DNA of 64,000 nucleotides from Methylonatrum sp040877625 (GCA_040877625.1 JBBDNK010000041.1:124001-188000), one strand, 5' to 3'. Shown: positions 49,919 through 58,701, counted from the first letter of the stretch. Numbers and translations: made by a program. Notes: generated from the letters alone by a model not told the origin.

Positions 49919-50479
49919 ATGGCGGTAATCAAGAGACGTCCAGACCGAGGTAGCGTTGCGTCGCGCAATGTTAGGCTTGCCAAGCCTTCATCGTCCGTAA
50001 CAGCAGAGGCGATACTGAAGAGTGCTGCCGCCAATGGCATTAGAACGGTCCCTCTAGACATAGACAAACTAGTTCAGGCCTACGGCGTCAGCTTGAAACG
50101 CCGTCCGCTAGAGGACGATATATCCGGGCATTTGAAGGCTGGGGACACCGGCTGGATAATTACGGTTAATAGCCTTCACCACCCACGCAGACAGCGCTTC
50201 ACATTAGCACACGAGCTTGGGCATTTTATTTTGCACAGCGGAGGAGACCATAGGGACTTTGTCGATAAGGCCCTATTCAGATCCGACCAAACTTCACCCG
50301 AGGAGACCGAAGCAAACAGATTCGCAGCCGGCCTACTTATGCCTTCAGAAGAGTTCAAACGCTTCGCCAAGGATCAATCCTCTAAAGTTGAAGATATTGC
50401 AGAATACTTCGGTGTATCTGCGCTTGCCGTTAGGGTAAGGGCCAAGGAGCTTGGATTCAAAGGCCATGGGCTCAATTGA
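49919..50479 (+). CDS. ImmA/IrrE-family zinc metallopeptidase
   Basis: COG2856 protein, 186 residues. The metal site is FTLAHELGHFILH (His98, Glu99, His102). The downstream ligand Glu lies in PEETEANRFAAGLLMPSEEF. Relatives cleave phage or ICE repressors (ImmA) or DdrO (IrrE); others belong to toxin-antitoxin or defence loci. No XRE repressor is adjacent, so its target is not obvious. The C-terminal segment VEDIAEYFGVSALAVRVRAK is the usual helical tail. AGAGGAAT serves as ribosome binding site. Confidence 0.9.
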   Translation: MAVIKRRPDRGSVASRNVRLAKPSSSVTAEAILKSAAANGIRTVPLDIDKLVQAYGVSLKRRPLEDDISGHLKAGDTGWIITVNSLHHPRRQRFTLAHELGHFILHSGGDHRDFVDKALFRSDQTSPEETEANRFAAGLLMPSEEFKRFAKDQSSKVEDIAEYFGVSALAVRVRAKELGFKGHGLN

Positions 50480-50492
50480 TAGAGAGAAGAAG

Positions 50493-51542
50493 ATGCCCTT
50501 TGAAAGCCTTTATGTACCAATAATAAAGACGACGGATGCGGAGCTCAGAGGATATGAAGAGCTATCTGGTTCGGTAAAGGATAGGGTTTTTCCAGTCTTC
50601 GAGCTCACAAAATCCCGCAACACTAGCCGTGTGCCTGAAGGCGATATAGCTCGCCGGATGAGCCGTATTGAAGAGGTCGTTGGAGAACGTCCGTTTATAC
50701 TTGACATAACGACTCATGAAAGCCTGATTAATAGCCAAATTGAATCGCTTCTGGTGGAAGATGACGGCTTTTCTAATTGGTACAACTTTCTCTGCCAGTA
50801 TGACCACATGCAGATTTGTCCAGTCGTTCATGCATACGAAGATGAAGACCTTCGCTATGTAGTAGATTCAGCTCGTAATTTGCAACGAAAGTTTGGCCAA
50901 GTCGCCTTCCGAACCGCCAGTAGTGATGCGAATAGTGTACGGTACCTTCAGGCTATCTATGATGGAATTCGTAACACAGAGAATGTTTTTCTAGTGCTTG
51001 ACTGCGGATATATCGGCCATACAGAAGCAGAGCTCAGAGATGGAAAGAACGAGGCTGTTGCTCGACTTAATGAAGTTGCGGCGCTCGCCCCCCCAGGTGG
51101 AGTGACAGTGGCTAGCTCAAGCTTCCCATCGTCCGTAGTCCAGCACCCACATGGCGAAGACCACTACGGCGAGTTACCCATGGAAGAGGTAGCGCTTCAC
51201 AGAGCCGTAGCTGCGGAGAGCGCCGTTCCTCTGACGTATGGAGACTTCGCCTCGATTCACCCCTTCCGCTACCAGGTGCGCGGCGGCACCTGGGTTCCTC
51301 GGATTGATGTGTCCTTGGATGAAACTTATCTCTATACCCGCTATAGACGCGAAGATGGTGGGTACATTCGCGCTGCTAAAGCAATGCTCGAGACAGACTG
51401 GTACGAAAGCGTAGACTGTTGGGGTGACAACCAGATTCAACAAGCGGCCGCAGGTGAACCTAATGGGTTAAGTCCTTCATTCTGGATTGCGGTTAGACTC
51501 AACACACATATTACCAGAAAGAGCTCTGGTGCCCCTCCATGA
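50493..51542 (+). CDS. Phage T4 beta-like (beta family) protein
   Basis: 349 residues from ATG 50493, with GAGAGAAG upstream; frames to 50451 overlap the preceding gene. It begins FESLYVPIIKTTDAELRGYE and has the family pattern VFPVFELTKSRN, ICPVVHAYEDED, VFLVLDCGYIGH and TYGDFASIHPFRY, a TIM-barrel-like repetition of strands. Family members (recalled as PF14350, beta protein) are found on phages and islands and often sit beside Sce7726-type proteins. No biochemical function is known to me. It converges on the Sce7726-like gene with a 32-base overlap. Confidence 0.75.
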   Translation: MPFESLYVPIIKTTDAELRGYEELSGSVKDRVFPVFELTKSRNTSRVPEGDIARRMSRIEEVVGERPFILDITTHESLINSQIESLLVEDDGFSNWYNFLCQYDHMQICPVVHAYEDEDLRYVVDSARNLQRKFGQVAFRTASSDANSVRYLQAIYDGIRNTENVFLVLDCGYIGHTEAELRDGKNEAVARLNEVAALAPPGGVTVASSSFPSSVVQHPHGEDHYGELPMEEVALHRAVAAESAVPLTYGDFASIHPFRYQVRGGTWVPRIDVSLDETYLYTRYRREDGGYIRAAKAMLETDWYESVDCWGDNQIQQAAAGEPNGLSPSFWIAVRLNTHITRKSSGAPP

Positions 51543-52173
51543 AACTCCGCAGCACGGCCGGAGGAGAGTTGGTAAGAAAGTAAAGATCATCTGGATGAGT
51601 TACTTGCCCGCGATTCTTCATGAACGCCTCATATTTTGGAAGCGAGCGCTTAAAAAGACTCCGGTACGCCATCTGTCTCAACTCATCAACAGTTGCTTTA
51701 TCTGCCAGATGACGTCGAAGCGAAGCTACATCTCTCCCAAGCCGTGTTCTTTGAGTACCATAATTTCGTACTACTTCTACGAGCTCATCACGAGTTACAA
51801 GACTCACGAGAGGATACTTCCTCAGCATCCGACGGCGGATCGGATTCCTTACGACGCCGAATGCTCCACCCTCGAACGCGATAATACCAACACTCCTCGG
51901 AACTTCGGCTTTCACGGATTTTATGTGCTTTGGCGTTGTGACGACGACAAGCTTTTCGAAACAATCTTGATAATCTTTTATTTGCCCAGAAAGCTTGTCC
52001 AAGTTGTCAAGGTCTCCCTTAATTTCATAAGCTGTACAGGCCTCTCCAATGCTAATGAGATCAGCACGCCTTCGACCATCCGCAAACGGCACCTCACAAG
52101 ATATAATGGCCTCATCCCGGCGCTGCAGGAGCAAATAGTCTATTAGCTTAGCTTTCAGGTTCTGTTCCCGCAT
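51511..52173 (-). CDS. Sce7726-like protein with PD-(D/E)XK nuclease pattern
   Basis: 220 residues. The N-terminal region suits a restriction-endonuclease-like fold: Glu27, then ADGRRRADLI with Asp38, AYEIKGDLDNL with the E-X-K signature at Glu50/Lys52, and QIKDYQDCFEKLVVVTTPKH, the Gln64/Tyr68 helix of many PD-(D/E)XK proteins. The C-terminal helical half is unassigned. GGAAGGGGG precedes ATG 52173. It points towards the beta-like gene and overlaps it. Nuclease activity is a prediction; family name recalled from memory. Confidence 0.72.
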   Translation of the reverse strand: MREQNLKAKLIDYLLLQRRDEAIISCEVPFADGRRRADLISIGEACTAYEIKGDLDNLDKLSGQIKDYQDCFEKLVVVTTPKHIKSVKAEVPRSVGIIAFEGGAFGVVRNPIRRRMLRKYPLVSLVTRDELVEVVRNYGTQRTRLGRDVASLRRHLADKATVDELRQMAYRSLFKRSLPKYEAFMKNRGQVTHPDDLYFLTNSPPAVLRSFMEGHQSSFW

Positions 52174-52399
52174 CCCCCTTCCCTCTATAAGGCCTTTTCG
52201 CTTCCATATGATTAAGCCACTACATTGATCGGCAATGAATCACCAGTTTCACCCCTCGGCACGGCTCGGCCCGAACCGCAGTTTACCACGGCGTCTCGCG
52301 CGATGGAGCTGATGGGTAGACTGAATACTCAGTTCCTGCATGGCGACGCCGACGCCAAGATGTGAGAAGAGATGGGCTTGAGTCTAACCTAGGTACTGT

Positions 52400-52960
52400 A
52401 TGGGGTCCCCCCGTACAGTTATTGACAGAACTCCAAGGGGAGTTGGAACCGCCGAAGGCGTCGGTATCGCTGCGACCGGCGTATTGGGGACAGGGACCGC
52501 TCGATTCTCGCTTTGGCATAATTTCCCAGAATCCGCGCGTTGGAATCGTCAGCCCGGCATGCTCCAATCCGAACGGCTTGAGAGGGGCCGGCTCTCCGTA
52601 CCGATTGGCAACCAACTCCCCAGTCTGAGTCATCCACCACTCAAGCCGGGCAACACGGACCGGCCACGCGGCCCGCTTGCCGATGGGACCGCCCATAGCC
52701 CGCACATAGGCCGGCCAGTCCGGCTTATCCGCCGCCTGCCGGAGTTCCTCTACCAACCCTTGGTGCTCCCCCTTTAGCCGCCTGGCTTCGCGCCACACGC
52801 CAACCGGCGGGCCACCCACTTGCTGGAACTGCGGGATGCCGTGGACAGCGGCCCAGGTAACCGCGCGCTCAGCGACCGCGCCGGGATCTATTCCGGATAC
52901 CTCCTCCGGCGCCTGCAGGTCGTCGGCGCGGAGGGCGAAGCCGTCGATATTCTTGGCGAC
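52400..52960 (-). pseudogene. Phage replication protein A (GpA-type) 3' fragment
   Basis: Reads AVHGIPQFQQVGGPPVGVWR, then WMTQTGELVANRYGEPAPLK and GGSNSPWSSVNNCTGG, which matches the C-terminal half of P2-type rolling-circle replication endonucleases. The catalytic tyrosine region is missing, and an IS66-like tail is fused at its 5' side. It is non-functional. Confidence 0.65.
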
Positions 52961-53044
52961 GTCTTCGCAGAGATTCCAAGGCAGCAGCTCATTGATGCGG
53001 TTGATCGCACGCGCGTTGATCGGCTCCAGTACGGCCCATCCGCC
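52961..53044 (-). mobile_element. IS66 transposase C-terminal scrap
   Basis: About 28 codons reading AVLEPINARAINRINELLPW. This matches the AVLERINAHAINSIDELLAW tail of the IS66 transposase fragment at 56906-57478. It is sandwiched between an IS3 fragment and a phage replication fragment in one open frame. Confidence 0.6.
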
Positions 53045-53047
53045 CCG

Positions 53048-53224
53048 TTGCTGTTCCGGAGTCAACGCTGGGGAGCTTGTGGGCGTGACTCCGCCGCGAT
53101 CCAGGCGGAGTTGCTGCACCCACCTGCGCATGACGGACTCTTCAATGTTCACCGCCTTACTGGCCCAAGGCCCGATAACAGAGCTGCAACAATGCTTGGC
53201 CATCCTTTCCGCCTGTCTGCTCAC
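53048..53224 (-). mobile_element. IS3-family OrfA fragment
   Basis: Codons reading SKAVNIEESVMRRWVQQLRL then DRGGVTPTSSPALTPEQQ fit the helix-turn-helix and linker of IS3-family OrfA proteins. The N-terminal part and all of OrfB are gone here. The sequence runs straight into the IS66 scrap. Confidence 0.65.
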
Positions 53225-53342
53225 CGAGGTAGCATCGGTGCCGTTGGTTGCCGAAGATCATCATGGCGTTACCGGGGCAGCTGCCCGCGCCTGTTGGGGG
53301 GGGTGATGTAGATAGCGGGGCCGAGGAGCTGCATCTTCTCTT

Positions 53343-54548
53343 TCAATCCTCGTCTTTCACTTCGTGGCTCAACACGACCCGGTTTCTACCGCCGTGCTTG
53401 CCGGCGTATAGCGCCTCGTCAGCCTGGTTGATCAAGGCGTCCAGATCCGTCTGTTCGCCGTGAACCCCGGCGATGCCGATGGTAACGGTCAGACGGTGCC
53501 CGGACATGCCCTCCGTCATCGGTAGTTCCGCGACCTTCCTCTGCAGGCGCTCCGCCACCATTTGTGCGTCCTTCCGACGCGTCTTCGGCAGGGCCACGAT
53601 AAATTCCTCGCCGCCGAAACGTCCGATCACATCCTGGGGCCTGAGGGATCGCTTGCAAGTCTCCGCGATCGCGGTCAGCACCCGATCGCCCTGGCTGTGC
53701 CCCCAGGTATCATTGATGGTCTTGAAATGATCCACGTCGATCATGAACAGGCTGAAGGGCGCTTTTTCGAGTCGCGAATGTCGAAGCATTGCCTCGGCGC
53801 GCGCCATGAAGTGGCTGCGAGCGTCCAGGCCCGTCAGCTCATCCCGTTCGGCAACCCAGCGCAGCTGGGTCTCTAGCGACTTTCGGTGAGTGATTTCCTC
53901 GATCAGCTGCTGGTTCCGCACACGCTCTTCCTGAAGGAGCGCGAACTGCTTGCGCTGCAGCGTTTCCAGGCGCAGCAGCGCGAAGAATCCCACGGCGTTG
54001 GCCATGACCACCAGCAGCAGGATGCGCAGGGTGACCACGGCAGAGATGTCGGCCACCGTCACTGCCGTGGTCAGGAAGCCTACGCTCAGGTAGAGGCTGG
54101 CGATGGCCACCACGGGCAGGAGATTGGGGATCAGCAGGTAGAACGCCATGATGGCCACCAGCAATGAGGTGACCTGAGTGGGGAGGCTCTCGGGCCGTAG
54201 GGGCACGATCAGGATGATGCCCGTCGCCAGGATCCAGAGGGGCAGGGCGTGTAGCCAGATCCGGCGGTTATAGTCGCCCGCGCGACCGATCAGGAAGGCT
54301 AGAACCAAGCAGGAGACCACCACCATCAGGCGCATGGCGAGCAGCAGATAGAGCTCCGTGCTCACGCCGGTGTAGTGGTAGTCGGAGATGGCGAACATGC
54401 CGAAGACCAGCGCCGCCACGCAGATCGCCACGCCGGACTCGAGCCGCACCCTGGGCGCGATCTCCCGGCGATACTGCGCCTCCCTGGCCGTTTCGCGAAA
54501 CTGACCGCTCAGCGGGTGCAGTAGGTATCGTATGGTGGGTGACGACAC
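53343..54548 (-). CDS. Membrane-bound diguanylate cyclase (GGDEF)
   Basis: Makes cyclic di-GMP from GTP. It is 401 residues with about six TM helices in residues 37-195 (such as LESGVAICVAALVFGMFAIS and ILLLVVMANAVGFFALLRLE), a coiled linker, then a GGDEF domain. The active site is RFGGEEFIVALP, and an RxxD inhibitory site (RPQD) lies five residues before the GGEEF. MIDVDHFKTINDTWGHSQGD is the metal/substrate region. The sensor part is unassigned. It lies within the IS-rich segment but looks intact. Confidence 0.92.
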   Translation of the reverse strand: MSSPTIRYLLHPLSGQFRETAREAQYRREIAPRVRLESGVAICVAALVFGMFAISDYHYTGVSTELYLLLAMRLMVVVSCLVLAFLIGRAGDYNRRIWLHALPLWILATGIILIVPLRPESLPTQVTSLLVAIMAFYLLIPNLLPVVAIASLYLSVGFLTTAVTVADISAVVTLRILLLVVMANAVGFFALLRLETLQRKQFALLQEERVRNQQLIEEITHRKSLETQLRWVAERDELTGLDARSHFMARAEAMLRHSRLEKAPFSLFMIDVDHFKTINDTWGHSQGDRVLTAIAETCKRSLRPQDVIGRFGGEEFIVALPKTRRKDAQMVAERLQRKVAELPMTEGMSGHRLTVTIGIAGVHGEQTDLDALINQADEALYAGKHGGRNRVVLSHEVKDED

Positions 54549-54656
54549 AGGCCGACTCTCCCCGTCCTGTAGTGAGTGAAGACTTCACCGCTTTGGCCTT
54601 AGAGGTGAGCGCCCCTCCTGCCGGCCTGGTGCAATATAAGCGTTTCAAGGTTGAAG

Positions 54657-54838
54657 TGGTCAAGTGATTTTGGACACTTGTCTAGGTTCTTCACGCCCCG
54701 GCTGCTTCTGCAGCCATGGGCGTCTTGTAGTCATTGAAGCTGTGCGGTCTCACTCGGTTGTAGTAGTGCGTCAGATAGCGCAGTACGTCGGCCTTTGCGA
54801 CGTCCGGGTGCGCATAGCCGGTTGCCGGTATTCGTCCC
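54657..54838 (-). mobile_element. IS3-family OrfB 3' remnant with probable terminal repeat
   Basis: The minus strand encodes ATGYAHPDVAKADVLRYLTH then YYNRVRPHSFNDYKTPMAAE and a stop (54691-54693). This is the C-terminal end of an IS3-family integrase. The stretch 54657-54685 (TTTTGGACACTTGTCTAGG) after the stop looks like the element end. The rest of the element is absent. Confidence 0.75.
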
Positions 54839-54892
54839 AGAGTGTCCGCGCGATGCCCCGACAAAGCTCGCGGTCAAGCTGACTCTGGCGGT

Positions 54893-55057
54893 TCAGGGGC
54901 TCCGCTTCATCTGGCTCAGCAGGCGCCAACCCATGGCCTCAAGCAGCGCGGCCGGAACCTCCATGCCTTTATCCCGCGCCCACGCAACAACCTGGCGTGC
55001 AGGAAACGTTTTCGTCCGGCCTTCCTTGCGTGTTAAATCCGCCCACTTGGAGAAATA
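54893..55057 (-). pseudogene. Unidentified C-terminal coding fragment
   Basis: A frame reading KTFPARQVVAWARDKGMEVP then AALLEAMGWRLLSQM ends at 54893. It looks protein-like but joins directly at its 5' side to a duplicated lysE start (55059-55133), so it has no start of its own. Family not recognised. Confidence 0.35.
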
Positions 55058-55058
55058 A

Positions 55059-55133
55059 AGCAATATAAAAACCAACTGTTGACTGCCATCGTGCCGCCTT
55101 CATCATGTGTCAACGTCAGCCACAGTGGTTGCT
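55059..55133. repeat. 75-bp direct repeat, left copy (truncated lysE start)
   Basis: Aligns without gaps to 56595-56669 with 7 mismatches (about 91 percent identity). It covers the first codons and upstream region of a lysE-like gene (minus strand, ATG at 55090, MAVNSWFLYC), cut off after about ten codons. Confidence 0.85.
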
Positions 55134-55146
55134 GTCGTGAGCTTGC

Positions 55147-55823
55147 TCATCCTCGTTGTTCCGGAAACAGCCCCGGCATCCATCTTGATGCGAGTTTGGC
55201 GGGGAAGGCGAGGCGCAAGGGCGCGCGGGAGCTTTGTGAGACCAGGACGTCGCGATCGATCAGAGCGGAGGTAATGCGGCGTGCCTGACGATCGCCGGTG
55301 CCAAGCAGGGCGGCGACTTCGCCTCTTGGCAGTTCGCCGCGGTACAGGACGGCTTCAAGGATATTGCCGGATTCTGGCGGCAGACGGTCGGCGCGGATTT
55401 CCTCTTCGGTCCAGATCAGGATGCGGTCGCGCAGGCGGTCGGGCTGACCCGACTCTTCCCAGTAGCATGGCGTATGACATCTGGCGGGCGACCGGTGAGC
55501 CCCCCTTCGTCGATCCATTTCCTGACTGCGATATGGGCCTTGGCTTCAAGCTGGAAATTTCGCTTGAACAGATCCGCGCTGTAATCGTTTTTCAGTGCGC
55601 GCTCAATATCGACCGGATGCGTATCGTGCCCCTCGATCAGATTGCTGTAGTAGCAGTTCATCGCACGGACCAGGTCAGCCAGGGCGGTCTGTAGGCCCTG
55701 TGGCAGGCTGCGGCGGAATCCGGCAGCGCGCTGGGCAAGCTCCAGCGCCAGATCGGTCAGGGCCGTACGGTGCCGTGAATCGCCGCCGACGAGCAGCGGC
55801 TCCATCAGGCCGATCCTCACCAC
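55147..55823 (-). pseudogene. Fic/DOC-family gene lacking its catalytic centre
   Basis: The 5' part (55823 to about 55440) reads GFRRSLPQGLQTALADLVRA, MNCYYSNLIEGHDTHPVDIE and FQLEAKAHIAVRKWIDEGGL, the Fic N-terminal region with its conserved IEG. The 3' part (about 55450 to 55147, another frame) reads VLYRGELPRGEVAALLGTGD then RQARRITSALIDRDVLVS, the winged-helix tail of Fic proteins. The HPFXXGNGR AMP-transfer motif, which should lie between them, is absent, so a deletion with frameshift has removed the active site. Confidence 0.72.
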
Positions 55824-55995
55824 GATCCTCTGCGGCTGCGCCAGAAGCCGCAGAAATGTCCGCTTTGATGGCCGCTTTTCTCGTGGCCGGTTTCGGGTGC
55901 GTCCGTCCGCACGAGCGCACAGCTGGACCGGGCTCTATCGCGGGCGCGACCGAACCCTCGCCTTGAGCCACGGACACCAGAGTAACGGATTCGAT

Positions 55996-56625
55996 CTACG
56001 CCTTTGAAGTAGCCGCAAGAAGACTCAGCCCTAGACCGATAAACGTTGCACCTGCAAATTTTCCGAACAATCCATAGTTCACTCTGCTGACAACTTTCGC
56101 CTTGGCCTTTCCGACCAGGAGCGCACAGCCATATAGACAGACAACGGATAGTGCGATCAGGGTTGTTACCAGGATGCTGAACTGTTCAAGGAGTGGACTG
56201 GAAGTGTCCAGGAACTGAGGAAATAACGCCATCGTGAATATAATGGCTTTGGGATTGGAAATGGCTACCAGAAGGCCTTGCCGATACATAACGAAAGCGC
56301 TATCTAGCTCATCGGGGCTTTCCGTTACGGTTAATCCACTGACACCTTTCAACCAAAGCTTCACGCCAAGATAAACCAGGTACGCCGCGCCAACGGCTTT
56401 GACAAGCAGGAAAATTGTCGCCGAGTATGCGACAAGGGCGCTTAACCCGAGGACGGATAGAATGGACAGGATCAACAGTCCGGTAGCATTTCCGCCAATG
56501 GTCGCAACGGTTTTTGAAGGACCTAGGTTGAAACTATGGGTTGCTACCAAAAGCATCGCCGGCCCTGGCGTAATCGTTGCTACTAGAGCAATAGAGCAAT
56601 ATAAAAACCAACTGTTGACCGTCAT
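55996..56625 (-). CDS. LysE/RhtB-family amino acid exporter
   Basis: Membrane exporter of amino acids or derivatives, 209 residues with about six TM segments. ATITPGPAMLLVATHSFNLG is the family N-terminal motif, then LLILSILSVLGLSALVAYSA, AVGAAYLVYLGVKLWLKGVS and AISNPKAIIFTMALFPQFLD. ATG 56625 is preferred; the longer frame to 56733 lies in non-homologous sequence. Its first codons are duplicated at 55059-55133. Substrate unknown. Confidence 0.9.
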   Translation of the reverse strand: MTVNSWFLYCSIALVATITPGPAMLLVATHSFNLGPSKTVATIGGNATGLLILSILSVLGLSALVAYSATIFLLVKAVGAAYLVYLGVKLWLKGVSGLTVTESPDELDSAFVMYRQGLLVAISNPKAIIFTMALFPQFLDTSSPLLEQFSILVTTLIALSVVCLYGCALLVGKAKAKVVSRVNYGLFGKFAGATFIGLGLSLLAATSKA

Positions 56626-56669
56626 CTTGCTGCCTTCATCATGTGCCAATGTCAGCCACAATGGTTGCT
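56595..56669. repeat. 75-bp direct repeat, right copy (start of intact lysE)
   Basis: Partner of 55059-55133; here the repeat covers the actual start (ATG 56625) and leader of the LysE-type gene. Confidence 0.85.
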
Positions 56670-56905
56670 TATGTATAATTGGAGGTGGGTGCAGACAGGC
56701 TGCTCCGGTGGGTGCCCCACGCGTGAAGAGCAAACCGGGTTGCGACTACTTCCTCCTTGACCGGGAAATCCATTCTGCCAATCTTCGGATCATATAGATT
56801 GAACTCACGCCTGTGGGCTCCTGACCTAGACAGCGACTAAATTGTACCGTAAGCGTCCGGAGTTAACGCATAGACAGGCCTAGTGATTGCTCTTGTTTTG
56901 AAGGA

Positions 56906-57478
56906 TCAGGCTTCGGCAGTGCCTGGGGCGGCGAGCTTTTCGGCGAGATTCCAGGCTAGAAGTTCATCGATGCTGTTGATCGCATGCGCGTTGATCCGCT
57001 CCAGCACGGCCCTGAGATAGGCAGATGGATCGATTCCGTTGAACCTGGCGGCGCCGAGCAGACTGTAGATCAATGCTGCACTTTCACCACCACGATCCGT
57101 ACCTGCGAAGAGGAAGGTTTTCCTCCCCAGGGCGACCACGCGCAGTGCCCGTTCAGTCGCATTGTTATCGATCTCCACGCGCCCGTCCGCGCAGTAGCGC
57201 GTCAGCGCATAGCGTATTGCCTCGGCCATGCCGGACTTTGCAGACAGTTTGCGCAGCTTTTCCCTGAACCAGACCTCCATCTCCGCGAGCAGTGGGCCGG
57301 CCCGGGCCTGGCGCACGCTTCTGGAGACGGGTTTTTCCGGTTCCACGACGCCCGTTAACACTTCGGACTTCGCCCCCTCGGTTTCCATCTCCTCGATGGC
57401 CAATTCAAGCTGCGCGACACGGTGGGGGAGCTCCAGGTCGCAGGGACGGCGGGAGTGCGTCAGTTTGACAAGCAACAC
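56906..57478 (-). pseudogene. IS66-family transposase with internal deletion
   Basis: 190 codons. The N-terminal piece (RVAQLELAIEEMETEGAKSE) resembles the coiled start of IS66 TnpC. The rest is the C-terminal domain: AEMEVWFREKLRKLSAKSGM, AIRYALTRYCADGRVEIDNN, ATERALRVVALGRKTFLFAG and SAYLRAVLERINAHAINSID. The central DDE region is missing, as full IS66 transposases exceed 500 residues. It marks the left border of the nitrilase-TRAP segment. Confidence 0.8.
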
Positions 57479-57552
57479 CCTCTAGACGACACTCCCTGTG
57501 CGATCTTCTAAAAATATACATTCTACCGAGCCTATAGAATATGTGATTTGCT

Positions 57553-57566
57553 ATATTATATAATAT
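57553..57566. promoter_or_regulatory. AT-only perfect palindrome upstream of the nitrilase gene
   Basis: ATATTATATAATAT is self-complementary over 14 bases and sits 53 bases before the nitrilase ATG in an AT-rich stretch (57509-57570) that contrasts with the surrounding DNA. It could be a regulator site, the -10 region of the promoter, or both. Confidence 0.45.
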
Positions 57567-57619
57567 TCTCGCCCGTCTCTAGTTAAAGGGCGGCCCTTCC
57601 ACCGAAGAGGAATCTGGCA

Positions 57620-58657
57620 ATGGATAATAGTAAGACGTTCGTAGCGGCGGTCGTTCAGGCAGCGCCGGTCTTTCTCGACAAACAGGCGTCAATTGCCAAG
57701 GCATGCGATCTGATCCTGGAGGCGTCGAAGACTGGCGCTGACATAATCGCCTTGCCTGAGGTCTTCATCTCCGGCTACCCATACTGGCTTTGGTTCAAAT
57801 CTATCGCGGATGGGACCCCTTATTCGATACGCCTGTTCGAAAGCTCGATTCAAGTTCCCGGGCCGGAGACGGAGGCACTGGGACGCGCCGCTCGCAAGGC
57901 AGAGGCTTACGTTGTAATAGGTGTGAACGAAGTCGATAACAAGGCGCTCTATAACACGTTGCTATTCTTCGACCGTAGTGGCGCCCTGATCGGAAAGCGT
58001 CGCAAGCTCAAGGCTACATATGCCGAGAAGATCATCTGGGCCGATGGGGACGCTAGCACCCATGAGGTCTACAGCACGGATTTCGGCGTACTCAGCGGCT
58101 TGATCTGCGGAGAGCATGCAATGGCCCTGCCTGGGTTCAGCCTTTCGGCCATGGGCGAGCAGGTCCACGTTTCTAGCTGGGTCGGCTTTTCCAGCTGCTT
58201 GGCGCAGGACCGTCGGGACGCCTTCCGCACGCTTAGCGAAGTTGCTTCCAAATTCCACGCAGTCTCGTTTCAATCGGCGGTGCTCTGCACGCAATCGCTC
58301 GTCGACGAGTACACATTGGAGGTTATGGGGCATCCACCAGAGATGGAAGTGGGCGGCGGCTGGAGCGCGATCATCGCGCCGGGTTCGGGCAAGGTGCTCG
58401 CAGGGCCGTTGATCGATGACGAAGGCATTATCAGCGCCGAAGTGAATCTCCGCGACGCTATTCCTTACTACATCAACAGAGACGTGACCGCTCAATACTG
58501 GTCACCATACTTCAACCTGTCGGTCGATCGAACTCCGCATACTTCGCACAGATCGAAGGATGCCACTCCGCGCACGACTCAGAAAATGGAGCCGCTTTCC
58601 AGAGAGCAAGATACTTCGGCCGAGACAGCGGAAACGGCCATGGCGGACGAGCGCTAG
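57620..58657 (+). CDS. Nitrilase-superfamily hydrolase (branch 1, nitrilase-like)
   Basis: Carbon-nitrogen hydrolase, 345 residues. The catalytic Glu is in ALPEVFISGYPYW, Lys in IGKRRKLKATYAEKIIW and Cys in SGLICGEHAMALPG. Nitrilases usually read CWE at the nucleophile; here it is CGE, so nitrile specificity is not certain. The long C-terminal tail after about residue 300 is Ser/Thr-rich and unlike the fold. GAGGAA precedes ATG 57620. A TRAP transporter follows, which suggests the substrate is an imported carboxylate-nitrile or related compound. Confidence 0.85.
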   Translation: MDNSKTFVAAVVQAAPVFLDKQASIAKACDLILEASKTGADIIALPEVFISGYPYWLWFKSIADGTPYSIRLFESSIQVPGPETEALGRAARKAEAYVVIGVNEVDNKALYNTLLFFDRSGALIGKRRKLKATYAEKIIWADGDASTHEVYSTDFGVLSGLICGEHAMALPGFSLSAMGEQVHVSSWVGFSSCLAQDRRDAFRTLSEVASKFHAVSFQSAVLCTQSLVDEYTLEVMGHPPEMEVGGGWSAIIAPGSGKVLAGPLIDDEGIISAEVNLRDAIPYYINRDVTAQYWSPYFNLSVDRTPHTSHRSKDATPRTTQKMEPLSREQDTSAETAETAMADER

Positions 58658-58701
58658 GCTCATCCCATTGTTAGATGTCGTATAAACAGGAGTAATGAAG
58701 G

